From assembly GCF_028275115.1 (NCBI RefSeq), contig NZ_JAQCNH010000055.1, positions 62,001-126,000 of the forward strand: a stretch of DNA of 64,000 bases. The letters run 5' to 3'. A program made the translations under genes and the position numbers. Below are positions 10,165 through 19,680 of the stretch, piece by piece. Positions within the stretch are counted from its first letter, which is position 1; every line of letters starts with the position of its first letter. Source of the stretch: Halorientalis sp. (GTDB taxonomy: Archaea > Halobacteriota > Halobacteria > Halobacteriales > Haloarculaceae). The notes under the pieces were generated by a model. That model searched no databases. It worked only from the letters and a program-made list of their open reading frames with translations, and was not told the DNA's origin.

Positions 10165-10995
10165 ATGAACGTCGGCATCGTCGCCCAACGGGACAACCCC
10201 CGCGCCGCCGCGCTGGCCAACGAGATTCGGACGCACCTCAGCGACATGGGCGTACCGACAGTCGTCGACGAGACGACTGCCGCGCAACTCGATCCCGACG
10301 TCGGGGGCGTCGCAGTCGATACGATGGACGGCTGTGACTTGGTGGTCAGCATCGGTGGCGACGGCACCTTCCTCTTTACCGTCCGGGGCGCGGGCGCGAC
10401 GCCCATCATGGGCGTTAATCTCGGCGAGGTAGGGTTTCTGAACGCGGTGTCGCCCGACGAGGCCGTCTCGACGGTCGACGACGTCGTCCGGCGATTCCGC
10501 GAGGGTGGCGGAGCCGACACCCGGTCGATGCATCGACTGCAGGCTCGGGGCGACGACTGGACGATTCCACCGGCAATCAACGAGGTCGCCGTTCTCGGCC
10601 CACAGCGCGGACACGGACAAGGGGTCGAAGTTGAGGTCACGGTCGACGGCACGACTTACACCGAAGGCCACGCTGACGGCGTGTTGATCGCGACGCCGAC
10701 GGGAAGCACTGCGTACAATCTCAGCGAGGACGGTCCGGTCGTCCACCCCGACGTGTCCGGACTGATCGTCACGGAGATGGCGGGCGATTCGGAGATGCCG
10801 CCGCTCGTGGTCGATGCCGACAGCGAAATCGAAGTGACCGTGGCGAACGGAGACAACGCGGTGGTCGTCGGGGACGGGCGGACGAGCGAGGCGGTGACGC
10901 CGCCGGAGACAGTCACACTCTCGCGGGCCGACAACCCCGTCAGGATTGCAGGGCCGCCGCTCGATTTCTTTACAGGACTGGAAAAACTCGACTGA
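10165..10995 (+). CDS. nadK: ATP-NAD kinase
   Basis: GGDGTFLFTVRGAGATPIMGVNLGEVGFLNAV and TPTGSTAYNLSEDGPVVHPDVSGLIVTEM. Confidence 0.92.
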   Translation: MNVGIVAQRDNPRAAALANEIRTHLSDMGVPTVVDETTAAQLDPDVGGVAVDTMDGCDLVVSIGGDGTFLFTVRGAGATPIMGVNLGEVGFLNAVSPDEAVSTVDDVVRRFREGGGADTRSMHRLQARGDDWTIPPAINEVAVLGPQRGHGQGVEVEVTVDGTTYTEGHADGVLIATPTGSTAYNLSEDGPVVHPDVSGLIVTEMAGDSEMPPLVVDADSEIEVTVANGDNAVVVGDGRTSEAVTPPETVTLSRADNPVRIAGPPLDFFTGLEKLD

Positions 10996-11256
10996 TTACT
11001 TCTTTGCAGTCATGTACACCATCGGCGCCAGCACGAGCAGAGCGATGCCCAAGAACTTCCAGTGGGGTTTCGCGAGCATGCTCTGTGGGGTTAGCAGGAA
11101 CAACAACCCGAAGCCCAGGAACTGCATGGCGTAGACACGCTGAGACTTCAGCGGCAGCGCTGCCAAGGCAGACAGAATAAAGACCGCGAGGAGCGCCTGC
11201 CCGACGTTGTACTGGAGCAGGAAGTTGTCAATTACCTGCAGTGGTAGCGTGAGCAT
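10996..11256 (-). CDS. Small membrane protein (86 aa)
   Basis: Several hydrophobic segments; abuts nadK stop. Confidence 0.6.
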   Translation of the reverse strand: MLTLPLQVIDNFLLQYNVGQALLAVFILSALAALPLKSQRVYAMQFLGFGLLFLLTPQSMLAKPHWKFLGIALLVLAPMVYMTAKK

Positions 11257-11311
11257 CGTTGGCTAAAACTGACCTTGTGGCGGTCTAAAAACTTCCGTTA
11301 CGCGCCCGCAG

Positions 11312-11536
11312 TCACGCAGCACCGGTCAGGTCGAGGGGGCGAACCCAGATGTACCAGATGAGCAGGACAGCCCCGAAGTATCCGAAGACCCACACTAGGC
11401 TGCCGAGCGTACTGTAGCCAGCGGTCCCGAGGGCGTAGTTGGCCAGTCCCGGGAAAACAACGCCGCTGCTCAGTACCAGTGCGAACTTGGCTTTCTCTGA
11501 CGGGCCCGTCGCTGCGTCGGTCTCGTGGCCGCTCAT
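11312..11536 (-). CDS. Small membrane protein (74 aa)
   Basis: Two hydrophobic helices; same strand as preceding small membrane ORF. Confidence 0.6.
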   Translation of the reverse strand: MSGHETDAATGPSEKAKFALVLSSGVVFPGLANYALGTAGYSTLGSLVWVFGYFGAVLLIWYIWVRPLDLTGAA

Positions 11537-11644
11537 ATGTATGTGCCGAGTGCTGGAGCGGCCTGAATGGTTTGGTTTTGACTCGGTGTCAGCTGTGACG
11601 GCCGTCGAGCACAGTTATAAGCCGTCGGTAGCATAGTTCTTCGT

Positions 11645-12223
11645 ATGGGGAATGACTCGGCGGCGGCAACAGTGCTTGTTGTTGACGACGAAACGGAAGT
11701 CGCCGACGTGTACGCGCTCAAACTGGAGCGTGAGTACGATGTCCAAGTCGCCTACGGCGGTCAGGAGGCGCTCGAAGAGGCCGACGGAGACGTCGACGTG
11801 GTGTTGCTCGACCGTCGGATGCCCGACGTTTCGGGTGACGCGGTCCTCGAAGAACTTCGCGACCGGGGACTCGACTGTCGGGTCATTATGATCACCGCTG
11901 TCGACCCTGACTTCGACATCATCGAGATGCCGTTCGACGACTACCTCTGTAAGCCAGTCGAGAGCGACGACCTCGTCGGAGCCGTCAACCAACAGCTCGC
12001 CGCCGACGCCTACGACGACCGGCTCACGGAGTACTACGAGGTCGCCTCGAAGCTAGCCCTGCTCGAGGCCGAGAAGACGCCACAGGAACTCGAAGAGAAC
12101 GACGACGTGACGACGTTGCGGGAACGGGCCGAACGGCTCGAAGCGGAGATGGCGGACTCGCTGTCGAACTTCGAGGGGTTCGAGATAGCGTTTCGCGAAA
12201 TCGGCCGACAACCTGGTCGGTGA
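11645..12223 (+). CDS. Response regulator with C-terminal HalX domain
   Basis: Receiver motifs VLVVDDE, VVLLDRRMPDVSG, and KPVES; HalX-like coiled-coil C-terminus. Confidence 0.88.
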   Translation: MGNDSAAATVLVVDDETEVADVYALKLEREYDVQVAYGGQEALEEADGDVDVVLLDRRMPDVSGDAVLEELRDRGLDCRVIMITAVDPDFDIIEMPFDDYLCKPVESDDLVGAVNQQLAADAYDDRLTEYYEVASKLALLEAEKTPQELEENDDVTTLRERAERLEAEMADSLSNFEGFEIAFREIGRQPGR

Positions 12224-12237
12224 CTCGGGCGTCAGAA

Positions 12238-12330
12238 GATGCCGTGATGCCGCCTGAGGAACGGCATCGCGGCAAGCTGGCACGTGGTGCTTGCGGGACG
12301 GCTGTTGAGGGAGACGTGGGCATGTCTCCC
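12238..12330. ncRNA. Candidate structured intergenic RNA (three perfect hairpins)
   Basis: GATGCCGT/ACGGCATC (12238-12245/12261-12268), GCAAGC/GCTTGC (12272-12277/12289-12294), GGGAGAC/GTCTCCC (12309-12315/12324-12330). Confidence 0.3.
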
Positions 12331-12448
12331 ACCGGTGAGAATCGGAAGCGATGAACCACCCACCCACCGGCAATCAACTGTAATACATCCTGCATAATTA
12401 AATTTTACCCGGAAACGCTTGGCTATTTAAGTAGTCACGGCGCTCACC

Positions 12449-12850
12449 TCAGGTGTCGACGTTCTGTCGACAGACCAGTACCGACCGGTCGGCGTCGAGC
12501 AACACGCTCTGGGTGACGCTCCCGAACAGGACTTTCCCCGTGGGGGACCGTTTGCGACCGCCGATGCAGACGAGGTCTACGTCGTCCTCGGCGGCGACGT
12601 CGAGGATCGAGTCGGCCGGGTTTCCAGAACGCTCGTCGAGCGTTACCGAATAGCCGGCGTCTTCGAGGTGTGATTCGACTCGTCTCGCCGCCTGCAACTG
12701 CGTAATCGACGCGCCAGAGGGGTTGTCGGTGAAAGAGTGAAACACGGTGACGTGAACCCCGTCGGGGTCACCGGGCAGGTCTTCGACCGCCCGGGCCTGT
12801 CTGAGCGCGCGGTCGGTGTCGGTGTCGATTGGCATCAGTATCTCGTACAT
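12449..12850 (-). CDS. Universal stress protein (UspA family)
   Basis: MYEILMPIDTDTDRALRQA...IGGRKRSPTGKVLFGSVTQSVLLDADRSVLVCR. Confidence 0.85.
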   Translation of the reverse strand: MYEILMPIDTDTDRALRQARAVEDLPGDPDGVHVTVFHSFTDNPSGASITQLQAARRVESHLEDAGYSVTLDERSGNPADSILDVAAEDDVDLVCIGGRKRSPTGKVLFGSVTQSVLLDADRSVLVCRQNVDT

Positions 12851-13025
12851 ACCATTTTACTGACCCGGCAGTGTGTTAAATCGCGGTGTAAAATATCAAG
12901 TTCTGAGAACGGCGCGGGTCGGGACGGACTCACCGAGTGAACTGTGAGGAACGTCCCTGATAGTTACTCAGTACAACCAAGTGTCGGGACGTAACTATAT
13001 GTCGATGGACGTTCTTCTACGACGT

Positions 13026-13391
13026 ATGGACGACGACCCGATCGAAATCTGGTGTGCCGGTGAGGAGTGGTGTGCAGTGACCGCGACGGCCTCGCTGATC
13101 GGCAAAAAGTGGCATCCGGTGATCGTCGACCGATTGCTCAAGAAGGGACCGCTGGGATTCAACGCGCTGAAGAAGGCGGTCGACGGCGTTTCGAGCAAAG
13201 TACTGTCGGACAGTTTAGACGACTTGGAGGAGCGCGGAATCGTCACGCGCTCGGTTGTCAGCGAGAAACCGTTCCGCGTCGAGTACGCGTTGACCGAACG
13301 GGGCGAGGAACTCACACCCGTCATAGCGGCGATGCGTGAGTGGGGTCGCGACCACCTCGTGCCAGCACCTGACGAGGGGTCCCCGGCCTGA
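13026..13391 (+). CDS. HxlR-family winged-helix transcriptional regulator
   Basis: CAVTATASLIGKKWHPVIVDRLLKKGPLGFNALKKAVDGVSSKVLSDSLDDLEERGIVTR. Upstream in-frame starts also possible. Confidence 0.88.
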   Translation: MDDDPIEIWCAGEEWCAVTATASLIGKKWHPVIVDRLLKKGPLGFNALKKAVDGVSSKVLSDSLDDLEERGIVTRSVVSEKPFRVEYALTERGEELTPVIAAMREWGRDHLVPAPDEGSPA

Positions 13392-13910
13392 CTACTCCTC
13401 GGCTTCCTCGGCAATCGGTCGCCCATCGCCGTCGGCTTCGAGTGTTTTGGTGACGACGCTCTCGTGCTCCAGTGTGTCGAGTCGGTCGGTCACGGTGCAG
13501 ACGCCGTCGCCGTCACTGCAGGGTGCGACGTACGCCAAGTCGTCGTCGTGGTACTCCGCGAGCGTGAACATCGGCAGTACGAGGGCGACGTAACTCTCTT
13601 CGGTCATCTCTGAGGAGATTCGCCGCGTCTCGAAGAAGGAACTGATCGAACGATCCGTGTCCGCGGCCCAGTCGCGGAACTGCTCGACGCGGTCCAGCAC
13701 GTTCTGGCCCGCGTCGGTGCGCGCGGCAGCCGTAGAGAGGCTGACCTGTCGTCCCCAGAGTTGAACGGAGAACTCGTGGATTTGCCCGGTGTCCGCGAGC
13801 CGTTCGAGCCGCTCAATCACCACCTCCTGTCGGCCGTGCCCGGCCCGAGGTGTGAGTGAACGAACGTGAAGGTCGACGGTGACCCTCTCGGAAGTGGCTT
13901 CAGTTGTCAT
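13392..13910 (-). CDS. Conserved haloarchaeal hypothetical protein
   Basis: 172-aa coherent ORF (VTVDLHVRSLTPRAGHGRQEVVIERLERLADTGQIHEFSVQLWG). Confidence 0.65.
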   Translation of the reverse strand: MTTEATSERVTVDLHVRSLTPRAGHGRQEVVIERLERLADTGQIHEFSVQLWGRQVSLSTAAARTDAGQNVLDRVEQFRDWAADTDRSISSFFETRRISSEMTEESYVALVLPMFTLAEYHDDDLAYVAPCSDGDGVCTVTDRLDTLEHESVVTKTLEADGDGRPIAEEAEE

Positions 13911-14133
13911 TGTACGCAGGTGTTCGTGGTAATCGTTTCACTGAATTATAAAGATTTGGGCGCGAGAGATAGACGCACGACACGACCGGTATCACCGAGT
14001 GTCACTGGCGACGAGTCACCAGTGGACGGCCGGGAGTTCGTAGCGGTCCGGCAGCAGGCTGTGCTGCCACCCTCACCCCACTACCGGGGCGTATCGGGAA
14101 CTGAAACACCGCGATTACCCGCAGCTTACCGAC

Positions 14134-14152
14134 TTACCATGTAATATGGTAA
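14134..14152. promoter_or_regulatory. Perfect inverted repeat TTACCAT-N5-ATGGTAA, candidate operator
   Basis: Read directly (ttaccatgtaatatggtaa), 47 bp upstream of the small ORF at 14199. Confidence 0.4.
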
Positions 14153-14198
14153 CAGTTAACAACGTTCAGCGTCTACGTTTATTCGAAGGGGAGCCACC

Positions 14199-14366
14199 AT
14201 GGCACGAGTACCCGTCGACGACGCGGACGCAGAACGGGACGCGCCGGTAGCTGCCGGACAGTTCGTGGAACTGGACGCCGCCAGAGGACTCATTATCTAC
14301 GACCGGCACAACCACCGCGCCTGGCTCCAGTCCGACGGCGCGGTGGCAGTCGAAGACTGGCAGTAA
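14199..14366 (+). CDS. Small acidic protein (55 aa), missing from the supplied ORF track
   Basis: ATG...TAA: MARVPVDDADAERDAPVAAGQFVELDAARGLIIYDRHNHRAWLQSDGAVAVEDWQ; resembles a small conserved haloarchaeal family. Confidence 0.6.
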   Translation: MARVPVDDADAERDAPVAAGQFVELDAARGLIIYDRHNHRAWLQSDGAVAVEDWQ

Positions 14367-14453
14367 CGCTACATAGGGGCGACGGCTACGGGCCGGCCAG
14401 CAGCGGACCCGTTGGCTCGCATCTTTTTGCTCACGGCCGACGACGATGCGTCC

Positions 14454-15407
14454 ATGCCGGAACTCGCCACCTTCGGAGAGACGATGTTACGCCTGTCCCC
14501 GCCCGGCGACGAGCCGGTCGAGACGGCCCGAACCCTCGAGGTCCGCGCCGCCGGGGCTGAGAGCAACGTCGCCGTCGCGGCCCAGCGCCTCGGCGTCGAG
14601 TCGACCTGGCTCTCGAAGCTCCCGGACTCACCACCCGGGCGTCGCGTCCTGGGGGCGCTCCGTCGGCACGGCGTCGAACCCGCAGTCGTCCTCGCCGAAG
14701 AGGGGCGACAGGGAACCTACTACCTGGAGAGCGGCGACCCGCCTCGAGGCCGGAGAGTTCTCTACGACCGCACGGGCACGGCCGTCCGGACCGCGACGGC
14801 CAGCGAACTCCCGACCGACCGCATCGAGCGCGCCGACGCCTTCCACACGACCGGAATAACGCCCGCGCTCTCGGCGACGCTCTCGACGACGACCGCCGAC
14901 CTACTCGAACTGGCTCGCGAGGCCGACACGACGACCGTATTCGACCTGAACTATCGGTCGAAGCTCTGGTCCGCCGAGACAGCCCGGGAGACGGTGACCG
15001 ACCTCCTCGAGTTCGTCGATCTGTTCGTCGTTGCCGCTCGGGACGCGAAGCGAGTCCTCGGACTGGCGGGCGGACCGTCCGAGACAGCCGAACGACTCGC
15101 GGCCGACCACGAGTTCGAGACGGTCGTCGTGACCCGCGGCGACGAGGGTGCGGTCGCTGTTCACGACGGGGAAACCCACGAACAGCCGGCAATTCCAGCC
15201 GGTGACGCCCACCCCGTCGGAACCGGCGATGCCTTCGTGGGCGGATACCTCGCCGGTCGCCTCCAGGGTGGGACCGTCCCGGACGCGCTGGCCGACGGCG
15301 TGGCGACAGCCGCGTTGAAACGGACGGTCCCAGGCGACGCGGCCGTCGTCACGGCGGAGGCCGTCGAGCAGGCACTCGCGGATGCGACCGGCGGAATCAA
15401 GCGGTGA
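14454..15407 (+). CDS. kdgK: PfkB-family sugar kinase, probable 2-keto-3-deoxygluconate kinase
   Basis: ATFGETMLRLSPPG, AGAESNVAVAAQRLGV, VFDLNYRSKLW, PVGTGDAFVGGYLAG. Confidence 0.8.
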   Translation: MPELATFGETMLRLSPPGDEPVETARTLEVRAAGAESNVAVAAQRLGVESTWLSKLPDSPPGRRVLGALRRHGVEPAVVLAEEGRQGTYYLESGDPPRGRRVLYDRTGTAVRTATASELPTDRIERADAFHTTGITPALSATLSTTTADLLELAREADTTTVFDLNYRSKLWSAETARETVTDLLEFVDLFVVAARDAKRVLGLAGGPSETAERLAADHEFETVVVTRGDEGAVAVHDGETHEQPAIPAGDAHPVGTGDAFVGGYLAGRLQGGTVPDALADGVATAALKRTVPGDAAVVTAEAVEQALADATGGIKR

Positions 15408-15644
15408 CTCGTCCCTGCTCGTAGCGCCAGGTCAGCCGGTGGCGAGACCGCCAGCGCGGCCACTCTGGACACACGGTGAGTCGCGCGCGGGTCGGTGCTG
15501 GCACGGCAGCGGCAAACTGGTGGTCCGACGTCCGACGGGCGGACCACGGCGAGTCGCTCGTCCTGTGAGCGGCGTGCGCGCTTCCACAGCCCTATCGGCC
15601 TGCGGTGAGAATCGCGAACGAGACCGCCCGGTCAGAGCCTACCC

Positions 15645-17390
15645 ATGCGCAACGCAAAGATCGTCTGTACTATCGGCCCCGCCTCGGACTCGCGCGAGCA
15701 ACTGCGCGGGTTGATGCAGGCGGGGATGGACGTGTCTCGCCTGAACGCGAGTCACGGCACCCCCGCGGACCGCCACGGTGTCATCGACCGAATCCGGGAC
15801 GTAGGCGGCGAACTGTCCGCCCCAGTCGCGGTCATGTACGACCTGGCTGGCCCGGAGATCCGGACGGCCCCCGTCGAGGAGGCGGTCCGCATCGAGACCG
15901 GGTCGGCGGTTCGTTTCTCTGTCGGCGAGACGGCCACACCGGGAGAGGTCGGTCTCTCGGCGTCCGTCGCGGCCGCCCGGCCGGGAGACCGGGTGCTGCT
16001 CGACGACGGCCGAATCGAGACGGTGGTCACGGAGAGCGACGGGGAGTCGGTCGTCGCGCGCGTCGAGGACGGCGGTGACCTCGACGGAAACAGAGGTGTC
16101 AACGTCCCCGGCGTCGACCTGGGTCTGCCGGTCGTCACCGAGCAGGACCGCCGCGACATCGCCGTCGCCGTCGAACAGGACGTAGAACTCGTCGCGGCCA
16201 GTTTCGTTCGGAGCGAGGCAGACGTCTACGAGGTCGCCGAGGCCATCGACGACGAAGGCGGCGACATCCCAGTGGTCGCCAAGATCGAACGCGCCGACGC
16301 GGTCGAGAACGTCGACGCCATCGCCGACGAGGCTGCGGGCGTGATGGTGGCCCGCGGCGACCTCGGTGTCGAGTGTCCGATGGAGGAAGTCCCACTCATC
16401 CAGAAGCGAGTGATCCGGCAGTGCCACCGCGCGGGCGTACCGGTCATCACCGCGACGGAGATGCTCGACTCGATGATTCACGAGCGCCGGCCGACCCGCG
16501 CGGAAGCCTCCGACGTGGCAAACGCCGTCCTCGACGGCACCGACGCCGTCATGTTGTCGGGCGAGACCGCCATCGGCGACCACCCAGAGACCGTGGTCGA
16601 GACGATGGACCGCATCGTCCGGGACGTGGAGAGCAGGGAGGAGTACGCCGAGTCCCGGGAACAGCGCGTGCCGCCGGCCGGCGAGAGTCGGACCGACGCA
16701 CTCGCCCGGTCGGCGCGGTTTCTCGCCCGCGACGTCGGGGCCAGCGCTATCGTCGCGGCGTCCGAGTCCGGCTACACCGCCCGGAAAGCCGCCAAGTACC
16801 GTCCCGACGTGCCGATCGTCGCCGCCACGCCCAGCGAGCGGGTCCGTCGGCAACTCTCGCTGTCGTGGGGCATCCAGCCCGAGTACACCAGTTACACCGA
16901 GAACGGGGCCGACGCAGTGATCCAGACCGCGGTGCAATCGGCCATCGACGCGGGCGTCGTCGGCCCGGGCGAAACGGTGGTCGTCCTCGCGGGCATGATG
17001 ACCGAACTCGGCGGGTTGGACACTGCCAACACCCTCAAAGTCCACGTCGCCGCCGAGACGCTCGTATCGGGGCGCCCGGTCGTCGACGGCGTGGTGTCGG
17101 GCCCGGTTTTCCACGTCGAAGACGGCACCCTCACCGGGATGCCGGCGGGTGCGATTATCGCAGTGCCGGCCGACTACGAGGGTGAGTTCGATGGCGACCT
17201 CTCGGCAGTCGGCGGCATCCTCACCGCTCACGAAGGAGTGACGGGGTACGCCGCCATCGTGGCCCGGGAGTTGGGTGTGCCGACTATCGCGGACGTCGAC
17301 CTCTCTGACGTGGACGCGGGAGTCGCCGTGACGCTGGACGGCGAGCGGGGTGTGGTCTACGCGGACCAGGTCACGGGCAGAGCGGAGTGA
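15645..17390 (+). CDS. pyk: Pyruvate kinase with C-terminal PEP-utilising mobile domain
   Basis: [60 protein letters not shown]-terminal [26 protein letters not shown]. Confidence 0.95.
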   Translation: MRNAKIVCTIGPASDSREQLRGLMQAGMDVSRLNASHGTPADRHGVIDRIRDVGGELSAPVAVMYDLAGPEIRTAPVEEAVRIETGSAVRFSVGETATPGEVGLSASVAAARPGDRVLLDDGRIETVVTESDGESVVARVEDGGDLDGNRGVNVPGVDLGLPVVTEQDRRDIAVAVEQDVELVAASFVRSEADVYEVAEAIDDEGGDIPVVAKIERADAVENVDAIADEAAGVMVARGDLGVECPMEEVPLIQKRVIRQCHRAGVPVITATEMLDSMIHERRPTRAEASDVANAVLDGTDAVMLSGETAIGDHPETVVETMDRIVRDVESREEYAESREQRVPPAGESRTDALARSARFLARDVGASAIVAASESGYTARKAAKYRPDVPIVAATPSERVRRQLSLSWGIQPEYTSYTENGADAVIQTAVQSAIDAGVVGPGETVVVLAGMMTELGGLDTANTLKVHVAAETLVSGRPVVDGVVSGPVFHVEDGTLTGMPAGAIIAVPADYEGEFDGDLSAVGGILTAHEGVTGYAAIVARELGVPTIADVDLSDVDAGVAVTLDGERGVVYADQVTGRAE

Positions 17391-17480
17391 ACGCCCCCGT
17401 GCGGCGCAGTCGTCGCTCGCTTCCTGTTCCTCGGCGAGCGGACGGTGTTAAGTGCGCGCCGGGCTACGATTCATTAGAGA

Positions 17481-18446
17481 ATGTACGCGGGAGTCGACCT
17501 CGGGGCGACGAACCTCCGGGCCGTCGTGACGGACGTGGAGGGGCGGATTCTCGGTCGGAGTCGGCGGTCGACGCCCCAGAACGATGGGGGAATCGCCGTC
17601 ACGGAGGCCGTCCTCGATTCGCTCCGGGTGGCCTGTGAGGCGGCGGGGACGACGACGACCCGCATCAACGCCGTCGGCATCGGGTCGATCGGACCCCTCG
17701 ACATGGCGGCCGGAGCGGTCGAGAACCCCGTGAACGTCGCCGGCGCGGACCGCATTCCACTTGTCGGTCCTGTCCGGAATCTCGTCGACAGCGACGCCGT
17801 GTTCCTCCACAACGACGCCAACGCCGGCGTCCTCGCCGAACGATTCTACGCCGACCGCGCGCCCGACGATATGGTGTACCTGACGGTCTCCTCGGGGGTC
17901 GGCGCCGGTGTCTGTGTCGACGGCCAGTTGCTCTCTGGGTGGGACGGCAACGCCGGTGAGGTTGGCCACGTGGCGTTAGACTCCGAAGGTCCCGTCACCT
18001 GTGGCTGTGGCGGCACGGGTCACTGGGAGGCGTTCTGCTCGGGCGAGAACATCCCCGAGTACGCCCGGGCCGTCCACAGTCGCGAAGACCTCGAAACGGC
18101 CCTCCCGCTCGACGACGACGGGTTCGACGCGGCAGCGGTGTTCGAGGCGGCCGGTGTAGACCCGCTGGCCGACCGGGTGCTGGACCGGGTGGCCCACTGG
18201 AACAGCCACGGTATCGCGACGCTCGTCCACGCGTACGCGCCGATCACGATTTCTGTGGGCGGTGCGGTGGCGCTAAACAACCCCGAACTGGTGTTAGACC
18301 CCGTCCGCGAGCGCCTGCCAGAACTGGTGGTCTCGAACGTGCCGGAACTCCGGTTGACGGAGTACGGTGACGACATCGTGGTCAAGGGAGCAGTTGCGAG
18401 TGCGATGACCGGCGGCACTGGTGACCGGGGGCGAATTCGGAGATGA
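17481..18446 (+). CDS. glk: ROK-family kinase, probable glucokinase
   Basis: AGVDLGATNLRAVVTD; CGCGGTGHWEAFCSG ROK zinc motif; GNAGEVGHV. Confidence 0.88.
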   Translation: MYAGVDLGATNLRAVVTDVEGRILGRSRRSTPQNDGGIAVTEAVLDSLRVACEAAGTTTTRINAVGIGSIGPLDMAAGAVENPVNVAGADRIPLVGPVRNLVDSDAVFLHNDANAGVLAERFYADRAPDDMVYLTVSSGVGAGVCVDGQLLSGWDGNAGEVGHVALDSEGPVTCGCGGTGHWEAFCSGENIPEYARAVHSREDLETALPLDDDGFDAAAVFEAAGVDPLADRVLDRVAHWNSHGIATLVHAYAPITISVGGAVALNNPELVLDPVRERLPELVVSNVPELRLTEYGDDIVVKGAVASAMTGGTGDRGRIRR

Positions 18447-18499
18447 GCTCCTGCGCCAGTGGTGGCGCAGGCGGCACTGGTGACCGGGGGCGAATTCGG
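18412..18499. repeat. 29-bp perfect direct repeat (two copies, 59-bp period) flanking a hairpin at the glk 3' end
   Basis: gcggcactggtgaccgggggcgaattcgg at 18412-18440 and 18471-18499; spacer contains cctgcgcca-gtgg-tggcgcagg. Confidence 0.9.
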
Positions 18500-19660
18500 G
18501 GGGAGTCGGTCACTGTCCCAGCGGTCGTAGAGGCAGCGGAAGCCGGCGGTTGGAAAGCGTGGTTCGACGCGGCTGGGCGGGCGGCCGTAATTGCCCGACG
18601 CGTCGCTACGGACGCGTTCGAGGATGTCGGTTTCGGCGAGTTCGTGGAGAAACCGCTCGACGGTCCCGACGAGAGGTCGACTCGGGCCGTGATGGCGTTG
18701 GTCGCAGCCTCGACAGAAGCACGCGTTCCCTCGTTCACCTGGATGAGGACACGGAGGACGCGCTGGCGGTTGTCCGGGAGTGCGATGGCCCGTCCCAGCG
18801 CAGCGGCCGGGCGCGGCGCGTTGCCGATGGCGGCGGCGATGTCGTCTGTGTGGACGCGCGACCGACCGGCCGCGGCGGCGCGGTCGGCGGCCCCGAACAG
18901 CGCCGCGAGGGCGTCGTGTGCGTCGCCGTCGGCCCAGTCGGCGACCTCGTGGATTCCCCTGTGTTCGATGCCCGGTCGGCCAGGTCGGTCGACGCGCGAC
19001 TCGTCAGCACGTCCGTCAGCGCGTGCTGGCGATAGGCCGGAACCTCGGTGCACTCGGTCGGGAGCGACGCACCGGCCGCAGCCGGTTCGGTTCGGCCGAC
19101 GGCCACCCACGAGAGTCGGGCGAGCGATGAGAGGTGTTCGGCGACGGTCGCCAGGTCAGGTGTCGCGGCCTCGGCGAGGCAACCGACGGCGACGAGGACG
19201 CCGCGGCCGCCGGCGAGTTCGCGCGTGAGCCGTGAGCGGAGTCGGTCGGTTCCGACGCCGCGGGTCGGGATCTGGTCGTCGACGAGGGCGTCGAGAACGG
19301 CGCGATAGAGACCGAACGGGCCGTCGGCGGTCCGGCGTCGACGTAGACGAACGCGAGGTCGCCACCGGTATTGGCGTGGGTCGCGGTGTGGATTACGGCC
19401 CCCGGCCAGTGACCTCGGTCGAGAGGCGGTCGAACAGTGCCGTCACGGGCGGTCCTGCCGGCGCCAGCCGGCCCTAAACGTAAGTCTCGGGTGGGAGAGT
19501 GCCGTCGAACACCGGGTCGAGGAAGTCGAGCAGGCGTTCGAGTATCGGCCCTCGACCGGTCGGCTCGGGAACGTGCGAGGCGGGACTGATAGCGTCGTAA
19601 TCGCGGACGAGCGGCGTATCACCGCTGCTCTCCCGCCGTCGTCGGATGGGTTCTGTGAGG
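18440..19660 (-). pseudogene. Degraded Orc1/Cdc6-like AAA ATPase gene (multiple frameshifts, in-frame stop)
   Basis: Frame-hopping minus-strand reading: DTPLVRDYDAISPASHVPEPTGRGPILERLLDFLDPVFDGTLPPETYV*GPAGAGRTA / VTALFDRLSTEVTG / VIHTATHANTGGDLAFVYVDAG / GPFGLYRAVLDALVDDQIPTRGVG...VPAYRQHALTDVL / GIHEVADWADGDAHDALAALFGAADRA...LPDNRQRVLRVLIQVNEGTRASVEAATNAITARV / VGTVERFLHELAETDILERV. Confidence 0.65.
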
Positions 19661-19680
19661 CCTATGTGTGATGTGCGGGC

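Noticed and set aside
15639-17231. 530-aa minus-strand ORF
   Set aside because: Antisense to pyruvate kinase; no recognisable domain.
18443-19228. 261-aa plus-strand ORF following glk
   Set aside because: Lies antisense to the frame-hopping Orc1/Cdc6-like pseudogene and begins inside the 29-bp repeat; no domain recognised.
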